From: Roseovarius gahaiensis
Lineage (GTDB): Bacteria > Pseudomonadota > Alphaproteobacteria > Rhodobacterales > Rhodobacteraceae
Direction of reading: 5' to 3'
Length of the DNA stretch: 54,028 nt
Assembly (NCBI RefSeq): GCF_011601345.1
Contig: NZ_JAAORB010000016.1
Span: 1 to 54,028 of the forward strand
Positions 27,062-35,439 of the stretch are shown here, one piece after another. A program made the position numbers and the translations under genes. Below the pieces are notes generated by a model. It saw only the letters and a program-made list of their open reading frames with translations, was not told the DNA's origin and ran no database searches. How positions within the stretch are numbered: the first letter of the stretch is position 1; each line of letters starts with the position of its first letter.

Positions 27062-28350
27062 TGGCGTTGCCACAAGTGAAACAGGACGCGACCGAAGCGC
27101 GATTGGCGGCGACCGACCGGCCCGCCAAAGGCGCGGCATGGGCGGAAACCGCGCGCGACGCGGCGCTGTCCCGCGTGCGCTCTATGGGCTTGCCGCATCG
27201 CCGCGATGAGTATTGGAAGTTCACAACGCCCGATAGCCTTGTTCAGCCCGACGCCCCGGCAGCGGCTGTGCACGTCTCGGACGAGACAAATACCTTTGAC
27301 GAGGTGGAGCGGCTGCATATCGTGTTTGTCGATGGTGTGTTCGATGCCTCGGCCAGCGATGAGTTGGCGCTTGAAGGCGTAAATATCGAACGTCTGGCCG
27401 ATGCGGTCAGCACCGATATTCACTGGGCCAAGGATGTCTATGGCGTGCTGGAACTGCGCGGTCAGGATCCGGTGGCGCGGCCTTTGGCGGCACTGAACAC
27501 CGCCTTGGCCAGCGATGGCGTGGTGATCCACGTCACCGGCAAAGCCAGCAAGCCGATCAATCTTGTGTATCATCATACCTCCGACACATCGGATGCGATC
27601 CTGCACCATGTTATCAAGCTGGACCAAGGGGCCGATCTGACGGTTTTGGAAAACGGACCAGCCGCGGCGCGGTTCAACAAGGTTATGGAGGTCGATGTGG
27701 CGGATGGTGCAACCTTCCATCACGTGCGCACCCAAGGCCGTGATCACGAACGCCGTGCGGTCACTCATCTGTTCGCCCGCTTGGGCGAGGAAAGCACATT
27801 CAAGTCCTTTACACTGACCGCCAATGGCGCTCTGACGCGCAACGAATGTGTGGTTGAGCTGACCGGCGACAACGCTGCGGCGCATGTCGCGGGGGCCTGC
27901 GTGGGCGATGGCGATTTCTTGCATGACGACACGGTTTTCATCACTCATGACGCGGTCAATTGCGAAAGCCGTCAAGTGTTCAAGAAAGTGCTGCGCAACG
28001 GCGCGCGTGGTGTGTTCCAAGGCAAAATTCTGGTTAAGCCTGGTGCCCAGAAAACCGATGGCTATCAGATCAGCCAATCCTTGCTGTTGGATGGCGATAG
28101 CGAGTTTGACGCCAAGCCCGAGCTGGAAATCTACGCCGATGATGTTGCCTGTTCGCATGGGTCGACGACCGGCGCGATTGACGAGGACGGCTTGTTTTAT
28201 CTGCGTGCACGCGGTGTGCCCGAGGATATCGCAACCAACTTGATGACGCTGGCCTTTTTGGCCGAGGCCGTCGAGGAAATCGAGGACGAGAGCCTGCGCA
28301 ACATAATCGTTTCCCGGCTGGAAGGCTGGTTGGACCGTCGGCTCGGCTGA
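27061..28350 (+). CDS. sufD: Fe-S cluster assembly protein SufD
   Basis: 429 residues, coupled to sufC by a one-base overlap. SufD pairs with SufB in the scaffold complex. The central beta-helix and the C-terminal SufB/SufD signature SEFDAKPELEIYADDVACSHG are clear; H366 in CSHGSTTGAID corresponds to the histidine needed in E. coli SufD. The N-terminal segment RVRSMGLPHRRDEYWKFT is the usual SufD helix. Its TGA overlaps the next ATG by one base. Confidence 0.96.
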   Translation: MALPQVKQDATEARLAATDRPAKGAAWAETARDAALSRVRSMGLPHRRDEYWKFTTPDSLVQPDAPAAAVHVSDETNTFDEVERLHIVFVDGVFDASASDELALEGVNIERLADAVSTDIHWAKDVYGVLELRGQDPVARPLAALNTALASDGVVIHVTGKASKPINLVYHHTSDTSDAILHHVIKLDQGADLTVLENGPAAARFNKVMEVDVADGATFHHVRTQGRDHERRAVTHLFARLGEESTFKSFTLTANGALTRNECVVELTGDNAAAHVAGACVGDGDFLHDDTVFITHDAVNCESRQVFKKVLRNGARGVFQGKILVKPGAQKTDGYQISQSLLLDGDSEFDAKPELEIYADDVACSHGSTTGAIDEDGLFYLRARGVPEDIATNLMTLAFLAEAVEEIEDESLRNIIVSRLEGWLDRRLG

Positions 28351-28835
28351 TGCCTGTCACAACGGATATCGCGGCCACCTACAAGGGGCCGCGGGCCGTC
28401 TTTCGGCGGCTTTTGGCTATGGACCAGAACGAAGGCCGCGCCCTTGCGCTCGTGATGGCGGCCTGCGTTGTGGTGTTCGTCGGTCAATGGCCCCGTCTGG
28501 CCCGTGAAGCGCATCTGAATGAACAAGAGCTGAACCCGCTTTTGGGCGGCGCATTATTGGGTTGGGTGTTTATAATGCCGCTGGTGTTATATGCGCTGGC
28601 CTTTGTCAGTCACCTGTTGCAACGCGGCTTTGGTGGGCAGGGTGACGGCTACACCAGCCGTCTGGCGCTGTTCTGGGCATTTCTGGCGGCAAGCCCGCTG
28701 ATGTTGTTGAATGGGCTTATTGCCGGCTTTGTCGGGCCCGGACCGGGGTTGAAACTTGTTGGCGTGATCTGGATTGTCATTTTCCTTTGGTTCTGGCTGT
28801 CTAACCTGCGCGAAGCAGGCTGGGGGACATCGTGA
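28350..28835 (+). CDS. YIP1-family membrane protein (first of two)
   Basis: 161 residues from ATG 28350, overlapping the sufD stop. An N-terminal cytoplasmic part (YKGPRAVFRRLLAM) precedes about four hydrophobic helices near residues 35-50, 68-90, 105-130 and 135-155, which fit the Yip1 domain. Function in bacteria is unknown. Tight coupling on both sides (one-base overlap with sufD, four-base overlap with the next gene) shows it is produced together with the Suf proteins. Confidence 0.78.
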   Translation: MPVTTDIAATYKGPRAVFRRLLAMDQNEGRALALVMAACVVVFVGQWPRLAREAHLNEQELNPLLGGALLGWVFIMPLVLYALAFVSHLLQRGFGGQGDGYTSRLALFWAFLAASPLMLLNGLIAGFVGPGPGLKLVGVIWIVIFLWFWLSNLREAGWGTS

Positions 28836-29434
28836 ACACCGTAAATATAAAACAGTTGTTTGTTCTGACACTAAAGGCCCCGAAAGAGGCGGGCGCACAG
28901 GTTCTGGCACTGGACCTGCCAATTCGGGGCCTGTGGTTGGCGCTGTCGCTGGTGTCGGTGGTGACGTCGATTATTTTTGCGTCGCTGATGCAGCTTGCCC
29001 CGATGGGTGAGGATCAGTTCAGCGATTTGATGCGGACCTCGCCGGCGCACAGCGCACCGTTGGTTTTTGCGCTGCTGCAATGGGCACGCGCCGTCGTATC
29101 CGTGCTTGTGATCTACTATGTTGGCCGCATGATGGGCGGCACCGGGCAGTTGCGCGATGTCTTGGCCGTGATGGCATGGCTTCAGGCGGTGACGTTTGTC
29201 TTGATGGTTGGCTTGGTGATTATGGGCGCAATTTTACCAATGCTCAGTTCTTTGGTGATCCTTGCCATGGTCATCTGGTGGGTTTGGGCTATCGTTTCAC
29301 TTCTGAACGTGGCGCATGGGTTTGACAGTATGTTCAAGGCCGGCGGTGTCTTGATCGTGTCATTGCTAGGCGTGACGGTTGGCATGTCGATTTTCTTTGG
29401 GGCCATATCGGCCTTATTTGTGGGGGCCTCCTGA
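28832..29434 (+). CDS. YIP1-family membrane protein (second of two)
   Basis: 200 residues from GTG 28832 (GTGA overlap with the previous stop, GGGGGA upstream). The N-terminal TLKAPKEAGAQVLAL is the Yip1-type entry region, followed by about five hydrophobic helices ending at the C-terminus. It is distantly similar in layout to the preceding protein, so the pair may act as a heteromeric membrane complex. The stop overlaps the ATG of sufS. No metal-binding or catalytic residues stand out. Confidence 0.8.
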   Translation: MNTVNIKQLFVLTLKAPKEAGAQVLALDLPIRGLWLALSLVSVVTSIIFASLMQLAPMGEDQFSDLMRTSPAHSAPLVFALLQWARAVVSVLVIYYVGRMMGGTGQLRDVLAVMAWLQAVTFVLMVGLVIMGAILPMLSSLVILAMVIWWVWAIVSLLNVAHGFDSMFKAGGVLIVSLLGVTVGMSIFFGAISALFVGAS

Positions 29435-30654
29435 TGCTGGATATCAATAAGATCCGGGCCGATTTTCCGATTCTCAGCCGCGAGGTGAACGGTAAACCGT
29501 TGGTTTACCTTGATAACGGGGCATCGGCGCAGAAACCGCAGGTGGTGATTGATGCCATCACCACGGCCTATTCGCACGAATATGCCAATGTGCATCGCGG
29601 CCTGCATTACCTCAGCAACCTTTCGACCGAGAAATACGAGGCCGTTCGCGGGACCATCGCACGATTTCTGGGGGTTGCGGATGAAGATCAGATCATCCTG
29701 AATTCCGGCACCACCGAGGGGATCAACATGGTCGCCTACGGCTGGGCCATGCCACGGATGCAGGCGGGCGACGAGATTGTCCTGTCGGTCATGGAACACC
29801 ACGCCAATATCGTGCCATGGCATTTTCTGCGCGAGCGGCAAGGCGTGAACCTGAAATGGGTCGATACCGACGCCACAGGTGCGCTTGACCCGCAAAAAGT
29901 GATTGATGCCATCGGTCCCAAGACGAAGCTGGTGGCCATCACGCATTTGTCGAACGTTCTAGGCACCAAGGTGGATGTCAAAACGATCTGCGATGCGGCC
30001 CGCGAAAAAGGCGTGCCGGTGCTGGTCGACGGAAGCCAAGCAGCCGTGCATATGCCTGTGAATGTCGATGAGATCGGCTGTGACTTCTATGCGATCACCG
30101 GGCATAAACTCTATGGTCCATCCGGATCGGGTGCGATTTTTGTGCACAAGGATCGCATGGCCGAAATGCGCCCCTTCATCGGGGGCGGCGACATGATTCG
30201 TGAGGTCAGCAAAGACGCGGTCAGCTATAATGACCCGCCGATGAAATTCGAGGCTGGCACACCGGGGATCGTGCAAACCATCGGTCTAGGTGTCGCACTC
30301 GACTACATGATGGATGTCGGGATGGAGACCATCGCGGCGCACGAGGACGACCTGAGCCACTACGCCCAAGACAAGCTTAACGGGCTGAATTGGTTGACGA
30401 CTCAGGGCACAACGCCTGACAAAGCGGCGATCTTTTCGTTCACCATGCAGGGCGCGGCCCATGCGCATGACATCAGCACGATTCTGGACAAGAAAGGCGT
30501 CGCCGTGCGGGCTGGCCAGCATTGCACCGGGCCCTTGATGGAGCATTTGGGCGTGACGGCCACCTGCCGCGCATCCTTCGCGATGTATAACACCCGCGAC
30601 GAGGTGGATGCGTTGATCGACGCGTTGGAACTGGCGCATGATCTGTTTGGCTGA
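29434..30654 (+). CDS. sufS: Cysteine desulfurase SufS
   Basis: 406 residues from ATG 29434. SufS is the class II desulfurase that supplies sulfur to SufBCD, usually through SufE or SufU. The PLP lysine is K225 in ITGHKLYGPSG and the catalytic cysteine is C364 in RAGQHCTGPLM, the same numbering region as E. coli SufS. It is the last gene of the operon: the convergent spermidine-synthase-like gene ends only 3 bp away, so sufA, sufT and sufE are not part of this cluster. Confidence 0.96.
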   Translation: MLDINKIRADFPILSREVNGKPLVYLDNGASAQKPQVVIDAITTAYSHEYANVHRGLHYLSNLSTEKYEAVRGTIARFLGVADEDQIILNSGTTEGINMVAYGWAMPRMQAGDEIVLSVMEHHANIVPWHFLRERQGVNLKWVDTDATGALDPQKVIDAIGPKTKLVAITHLSNVLGTKVDVKTICDAAREKGVPVLVDGSQAAVHMPVNVDEIGCDFYAITGHKLYGPSGSGAIFVHKDRMAEMRPFIGGGDMIREVSKDAVSYNDPPMKFEAGTPGIVQTIGLGVALDYMMDVGMETIAAHEDDLSHYAQDKLNGLNWLTTQGTTPDKAAIFSFTMQGAAHAHDISTILDKKGVAVRAGQHCTGPLMEHLGVTATCRASFAMYNTRDEVDALIDALELAHDLFG

Positions 30655-30657
30655 GCG

Positions 30658-32151
30658 TTAACCGGGGCCAAGCAGCCGATCAATCGGAGCATAATCATCG
30701 GTTAGGACCAAAGCGTCTTTGTCGGCCAATATGCTGTGTTCAAAGCGTTTCGACAGAACGCCAAACCGTTTTCTGTCGGGGGCGGGCAGCAGCAGGCTGT
30801 CCACCGGGCTTTTACTGTCTGAGGCGACCAGAACAAAGACCATTCGTTGCCCCGGTTCTGGCGCGCGCTGTTCCGTCCAGATTTCGACGGTTTCAAACAC
30901 GTCCGATAAGGTGCGATGGATCGACGCCAGAGCCTCAAGCCGGTGTTCGAAGTCGATGACGTTCATCACGAACACGCCACCGGGTGTCAGCCGATCTTGC
31001 ACCAGTTGGAAAAACTGTTGTGTGATCAGATGTGAGGGCACGGCAATATCGGCAAAAGCATCGCCCACAACCACGTCATAGCGGGTGTCGGGGCGGATCA
31101 GCAGCGCGCGGCGGGCGTCTTCGTGCAGCACGGTCACGCTATCGGGATCAAACCAGAAGTCGCGCGCGGCGGTTTGCGTCACGGAGGGGTCGATCTCGGC
31201 CACGGTCATCGGGCCGATCCCTCGGTCCGTCCATGCACGCGGGATGGAATAGGTGCCACCGCCCACAAAAAACGCCGAAAACGGCCTGTCGCCCATGCGC
31301 ATCCGGGCAAGCCCGTCCAGCATGGCGGCGTGATCGGTGAACATGACGCGCGGCGCGTCGCGGGCGCTGATGCCATGTGCCAAATGGTCGATCACCATCA
31401 GGTTGACCGGACTGTCGGAAATGGCCGAAATATCTTGTGTCCGGATGCAGAAATAGCGGCTTTCTGTGTCGCATGGGCTGGATATGAACGCGGCGCTGCC
31501 CGAGATCGCAAACGCAATTACTGCCGGCACAAAAACGCCTGCCGAATTCAACTGCCGCGCCAATCCAAAACAAATCAGCGCCGCCACGACATAGCATATG
31601 GCGACGATACTGATGGTCAGCGCGCTGCCCAACCACGAGATAAAGACAAAGCCAGCCAACAAGGTGCCTGCGATTGCGCCGATCGCCCCCGCAGCGAACA
31701 TGGCCCCAAGCGCGCGACCTGATTTATCAGCCCCGCTGACGGCAATCTGCGCCAAGACCGGGGCTGGCACACCGGCAAAGAAAGACGGCGCAAAAAACGC
31801 CGCTGCGCACAGCACCGTGATGCCCCAAACCGGATTGGCCACAACATCCAGCACCGGCATAGCGGTGAGCCGCAAAACGCCCCCGGCGATGGCCGTGGTC
31901 AGGGCGGCGGCCAGCAAGGCCCACCCGGTCGATGCCATGGCACGCGGAGCAGGGCGCTCGGCCACGCGGCCGCCCCACCAATGCCCGGCGGAAAACCCCG
32001 CCAACACAACGGCGATGATCGCGGTCCATGTATAAAGGGACATGCCGACATAGGGGGCCATCATTCGGCCTGCCACGATCTCGACCACAAGACTGGCCGC
32101 AGAAACGGCGCCTTGCAGGGCAATCAACAACCAAAGCGGGGCATTCAGCAT
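30658..32151 (-). CDS. Membrane-bound spermidine-synthase-like protein
   Basis: 497 residues from ATG 32151. The N-terminal half (about residues 5-225) carries seven or eight membrane helices; the C-terminal half is a Rossmann methyltransferase/spermidine-synthase fold with FFVGGGTYSIPRAW, VAEIDPSV, and YDVVVGDAFADIAVP, where the DAF segment corresponds to the active-site loop. Fused proteins of this kind are common in proteobacteria, but whether they make polyamines is unclear. It is convergent with sufS with almost no gap and no hairpin. Confidence 0.85.
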   Translation of the reverse strand: MLNAPLWLLIALQGAVSAASLVVEIVAGRMMAPYVGMSLYTWTAIIAVVLAGFSAGHWWGGRVAERPAPRAMASTGWALLAAALTTAIAGGVLRLTAMPVLDVVANPVWGITVLCAAAFFAPSFFAGVPAPVLAQIAVSGADKSGRALGAMFAAGAIGAIAGTLLAGFVFISWLGSALTISIVAICYVVAALICFGLARQLNSAGVFVPAVIAFAISGSAAFISSPCDTESRYFCIRTQDISAISDSPVNLMVIDHLAHGISARDAPRVMFTDHAAMLDGLARMRMGDRPFSAFFVGGGTYSIPRAWTDRGIGPMTVAEIDPSVTQTAARDFWFDPDSVTVLHEDARRALLIRPDTRYDVVVGDAFADIAVPSHLITQQFFQLVQDRLTPGGVFVMNVIDFEHRLEALASIHRTLSDVFETVEIWTEQRAPEPGQRMVFVLVASDSKSPVDSLLLPAPDRKRFGVLSKRFEHSILADKDALVLTDDYAPIDRLLGPG

Positions 32152-32462
32152 TCAAGTCTCATTCATCAAACTTAACAATTGCAGCCATAACGCCGCATCT
32201 GCCCCGCAGGTGCAAGCCGGAACATCGGGGCTTTGATATCCCATGTCAGGCCCGCGCGCTTTGGCCTGTGCCACAACAGGCAAGTATATGACCGCCGGAC
32301 AACGCGCGGCCCCAAGAGTGCCAGAGCCTATCTTTGAGCGCCAGTGACTTAGAAAACAAACCGCGCCACGGTGAAAATTATACGGTGCAAAATATCCAGA
32401 AACGCCCCGGAAACTATGGGATTGCACAGGGTTTTGGGACAGGTTAGAAGGCGCTTATACGC
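32152..32462. other. Intergenic region upstream of tRNA-Arg
   Basis: These 311 bases contain the promoter region of the minus-strand spermidine-synthase-like gene and that of the tRNA. No open frame with coding character and no repeat was seen apart from the tRNA promoter listed separately. Confidence 0.6.
32422..32450 (+). promoter_or_regulatory. Likely tRNA-Arg promoter
   Basis: -35 TTGCAC (32422-32427), 17-base spacer, -10 TAGAAG (32445-32450), placing the transcription start a few bases before the mature 5' end at 32463. Confidence 0.45.
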
Positions 32463-32539
32463 GGTCCTGTAGCTCAGCTGGATAGAGTACTTGCCTCCGA
32501 AGCAAGGGGTCACAGGTTCGAATCCTGTCAGGACCGCCA
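32463..32539 (+). tRNA. tRNA-Arg (anticodon CCG)
   Basis: A complete 77-base cloverleaf with encoded CCA. The acceptor GGTCCTG (32463-32469) pairs with CAGGACC (32529-32535), followed by G and CCA. D stem GCTC/GAGT, anticodon stem CTTGC/GCAAG with loop CTCCGAA (CCG at 32497-32499), T stem ACAGG/CCTGT with TTCGAAT loop. The anticodon reads CGG arginine codons, and the A in the D-loop GGA fits arginine identity. Confidence 0.96.
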
Positions 32540-32988
32540 TTTCCAAACTGTCAGATGTCGCGCAAAACTGACTTTTGTGTCACATCACTGACCCAGATTA
32601 CTGCCTCAGAATTACAAAGCGCACATTCACGCCTTAGGGCGGCTAAGGGCTGGTCAGGGCCCCAATCGGCCGCTGGAACAAGCCGCGCATCGCCTGACCG
32701 TGGGCTGGCGATCCGACCTGCGAGATGCAGAGCTTTATGCCTGCCTAGTCATTGCTTCAGTCAGGCCACGCACCAAGCCCCGCCAAATCGCCAGACCGCG
32801 GGACGGTCAGGCGATGCGCGGCGGCCTTCGGCCTTGATTCCGAGTGGGGCATCGAAGGACCGGCAGCAAATTCCGCTCTGCCAGCTAGACTGACCCCGCG
32901 TAAAGGTCTGCTCTAACCTGTCCGGCGGCTTCGGGCCACGTCGGCTTCGGGCTGTAACAGATGACGTCCTGCCCAAAGCTGCGCTCTC
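32540..32988. other. Gene-free region with long inverted repeat
   Basis: This 449-bp stretch between the tRNA and the ABC transporter operon has no recognisable gene. An open frame of 112 codons at 32555-32893 gives a composition-driven protein with no family resemblance and runs through the inverted repeat, so I do not call it. No duplicate of the tRNA 3' end, as an integrated element would leave, was seen. Confidence 0.6.
32682..32822. repeat. Long inverted repeat (20-bp perfect arms, plus 8-bp inner arms)
   Basis: The 20 bases at 32682-32701 (from GCCGCGCATC to CTGACCGT) are the exact reverse complement of 32803-32822. Inside, CTGGCGAT (32705-32712) pairs with ATCGCCAG (32787-32794). Outside, GCCCCAATCGG on the left resembles the reverse complement of the flank after the right arm (CCCCACTCGG). 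The whole could fold as one imperfect hairpin of about 170 bases. It may be a non-autonomous mobile element or an RNA structure; no transposase is nearby. Confidence 0.65.
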
Positions 32989-34584
32989 CTACCAATCCGT
33001 GCCCGGCACGGCGGCCAACAGGCTGCGGGTGTAGTCGGCCTTTGGGGTGAGGAACACCTCGGACACGGGGCCAATTTCCACCAGCTTGCCGTGCTGCATC
33101 ACCGCCACACGGTCACACAACTGGGCGGCCACGCGCATATCGTGGGTGATAAACATCAACGACAGGTTCAGCCGCTTTTGCAGGTCGCGCAGCAGGTCAA
33201 GCACCTGTGCCTGAATGGACACATCCAGCGCTGACACGGCCTCATCCGCGATGATCAGGTCAGGGTCCATCGCCAAGGCGCGGGCGATGCCGATGCGTTG
33301 CCGCTGACCGCCGGAGAACTCGTGCGGGTAGCGATCGGCGGCGCCAGCGTCCAGTTCGACGATTTCCAGCAACTCGCGTGCGCGGGCATAGGCCTGCGCC
33401 TTTGGCACGCCTTGCACAATCGGCCCTTCGGATAAAGCATGCAGGATTTTCTTGCGCGGGTTGAGCGAGGCGTAAGGATCTTGAAAGATCATTTGCACCC
33501 GGCGGCGGGCGCTGCGCAATTCCGCGGCGGTCAGGCTGTTCATGTCCTGACCATCAAGGATCACCTCGCCGCTATCAGCCTCGACCAGCCGGACGATGGC
33601 GCGCCCGACTGTGGATTTGCCCGAGCCGGATTCGCCGACGATGCCCAAAACTTCGCCGCGCGCGATAGTGAACGAGACTCCGTCAATCGCCGTGACACTG
33701 CGCTTGGGTTTGAACATGCCTCCCGAGGTGACAAAGGTTTTGCGCAGATCACGCACCTCAAGAACCGGGGCGGAGGTCACCGGAACGGGGGTTGGCACGC
33801 TATCGGTGGGAATCGCTGCAAGCAGGGCTTGTGTGTAGGCGTGCTGCGGGGTGGTCAGCACATCATCGGCGCTGCCCTGTTCGACGATGTCTCCATAGCG
33901 CATGACGATCACACGGTCGGCGATTTCGGCGACGACGCCGAAATCATGGGTGATGAACATCACCGCCATGCCGTGGCGCTGCTGGATTGTCTTGATCAGG
34001 TCAAGGATTTGCGCCTGTGTTGTCACGTCAAGCGCGGTGGTGGGCTCATCCGCGATCAGGATCGCCGGATCAAGGGCCAAGGCCATCGCGATCATGGCGC
34101 GCTGCCGCTGCCCGCCGGACAGTTGGAACGGATAGGCGCGGATGATCTTTTCGGGGTCGGGCAGGCCGACCTCTTGGATCAGGGCCAGTGCCTTTTCGCG
34201 CCGTTCGGTCGGGGTGTGGCGATTGTGGGCTTCGAACACCTCGGTGATCTGGTCGCCAATGCGCATCAGCGGGTTGAGCGCGGTCATCGGCTCCTGAAAG
34301 ATCATGCCGATCCGGTCACCGCGCAGTTTGCGCCGCTCGGTATCGGGCAGGGCCAGCAGATCGCGGCCCTCAAAAATGGCAGAGCCTTGCGCCACCGCTA
34401 CCTGATCGGGCAACAGGCCCATCAACGCATTTGCCGTCATCGACTTGCCCGAGCCGGATTCACCCACGACACACAGGATCTCGCCGGCGTTCAGATCGAA
34501 TTCAACATTCTGAACGGCATAGTCGCGATCCGCCCCCGGCGGCAGGGAAATCGCAAGGTTGCGAATGGAAAGAACGGGTTCCAT
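32989..34584 (-). CDS. ABC transporter ATPase, fused DppD-DppF type
   Basis: 531 residues holding two complete ATPase domains. Domain one has Walker A GESGSGKSMT near residue 41, signature LSGGQRQRAMIA and Walker B ILIADEPTTALD; domain two has GESGSGKSTVG near 320, signature FSGGQRQRIGIA and LIIADEAVSALD. Each domain ends with the oligopeptide-transporter extension. Fusion of the two ATPases in one chain is common in GsiA/YejF-like systems. Last gene of the importer operon, 3 bp after the permease gene. It energises uptake of a peptide-like solute. Confidence 0.94.
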   Translation of the reverse strand: MEPVLSIRNLAISLPPGADRDYAVQNVEFDLNAGEILCVVGESGSGKSMTANALMGLLPDQVAVAQGSAIFEGRDLLALPDTERRKLRGDRIGMIFQEPMTALNPLMRIGDQITEVFEAHNRHTPTERREKALALIQEVGLPDPEKIIRAYPFQLSGGQRQRAMIAMALALDPAILIADEPTTALDVTTQAQILDLIKTIQQRHGMAVMFITHDFGVVAEIADRVIVMRYGDIVEQGSADDVLTTPQHAYTQALLAAIPTDSVPTPVPVTSAPVLEVRDLRKTFVTSGGMFKPKRSVTAIDGVSFTIARGEVLGIVGESGSGKSTVGRAIVRLVEADSGEVILDGQDMNSLTAAELRSARRRVQMIFQDPYASLNPRKKILHALSEGPIVQGVPKAQAYARARELLEIVELDAGAADRYPHEFSGGQRQRIGIARALAMDPDLIIADEAVSALDVSIQAQVLDLLRDLQKRLNLSLMFITHDMRVAAQLCDRVAVMQHGKLVEIGPVSEVFLTPKADYTRSLLAAVPGTDW

Positions 34585-34587
34585 CGG

Positions 34588-35427
34588 TCAGCGTCCCTTT
34601 CTGGCCAAGCGCGGGTTCAGCGCATCGTTCAGGCCTTCGCCGATCAGGTTCAGCGCCAACACGGTCAACAGGATCGCCACACCTGGAATAAAGCTCAGCC
34701 ACCATGCCGAGCGGATCACCGTGCGCGCCGCGCCGATCATGTAACCCCAGCTCATGATATTGGGGTCACCAAGCCCAAGAAACGACAGCGAGCTTTCCAG
34801 CAAGATTGCCGTCGCCACCATCAGCGACGCCATCACGATGATTGGCGACATCGCATTGGGCAGCACATGGCCAAACAGGATGCGGCTATTCGACAGCCCG
34901 GCCAGCCGCGCAGCATCGACGAATTCGCGCTTGCGCAAAGACAGCACCTCGGCCCGGACGAGACGCGCCACCGGGGGCCAACTGACAATGGCGATGGCCA
35001 ATGTGATGGTGGGCAGGGTCGGCTCTAGGATCGCGACAAGAACGATCGCCAGTGCGAAATTGGGGATGGTCTGAAAAAACTCGGTAAAGCGCATGGCGCC
35101 GTCGTCGATCAGGCCGCCGTAGAAACCGGCAAAGGCCCCAAGCGGCACCCCGATCAAAAGCGCCACCAGCGTCGAAACCAACCCAACGATCAGCGACACC
35201 CGCGCGCCATGCACCAGCCCGGCGGCCACGTCACGGCCCAATGTATCGGTGCCCAACGGAAAGCCTTCGGTGCTGAACGGCGGCAGGAATGGCCGCTGCA
35301 CCATTTTCCAAGGGCTGTCGGGATAGATCAGCGGCGCGAACACGGCCAGCAAGATCACCGTGATCAAGATCAGCGCGCCGATAACAGCGCCGCGATTGCG
35401 CGAAAAGCGTTTGAGGAAATCCATCAT
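34588..35427 (-). CDS. ABC transporter permease, DppC type
   Basis: 279 residues from ATG 35427, with AGGAGG 7 bases upstream overlapping the end of the preceding gene. The N-terminal cytoplasmic tail (MDFLKRFSRNRGAVIGALI) and first helix are typical of DppC/OppC, followed by a periplasmic loop with PFLPPFSTEGFPLGTDTLGRDV and the EAA coupling loop near REFVDAARLAGLS. About six membrane helices. Partner of the DppB-type permease. Confidence 0.93.
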   Translation of the reverse strand: MMDFLKRFSRNRGAVIGALILITVILLAVFAPLIYPDSPWKMVQRPFLPPFSTEGFPLGTDTLGRDVAAGLVHGARVSLIVGLVSTLVALLIGVPLGAFAGFYGGLIDDGAMRFTEFFQTIPNFALAIVLVAILEPTLPTITLAIAIVSWPPVARLVRAEVLSLRKREFVDAARLAGLSNSRILFGHVLPNAMSPIIVMASLMVATAILLESSLSFLGLGDPNIMSWGYMIGAARTVIRSAWWLSFIPGVAILLTVLALNLIGEGLNDALNPRLARKGR

Positions 35428-35439
35428 CGTTTAGCCTCC

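Noticed and set aside
32555..32893. 112-codon frame after the tRNA gene
   Set aside because: Runs through both arms of the inverted repeat, has no ribosome site or family resemblance, and is rich in Arg/Ser/Ala as expected from random high-G+C sequence.
32463..32988. Possible integrated element at the tRNA-Arg gene
   Set aside because: No integrase, and no second copy of the tRNA 3' end in the following sequence.
33439..35028. Open frame of 529 codons on the plus strand opposite the ABC ATPase and permease genes
   Set aside because: Crosses two real genes on the other strand and has low-complexity His/Arg/Gln composition.
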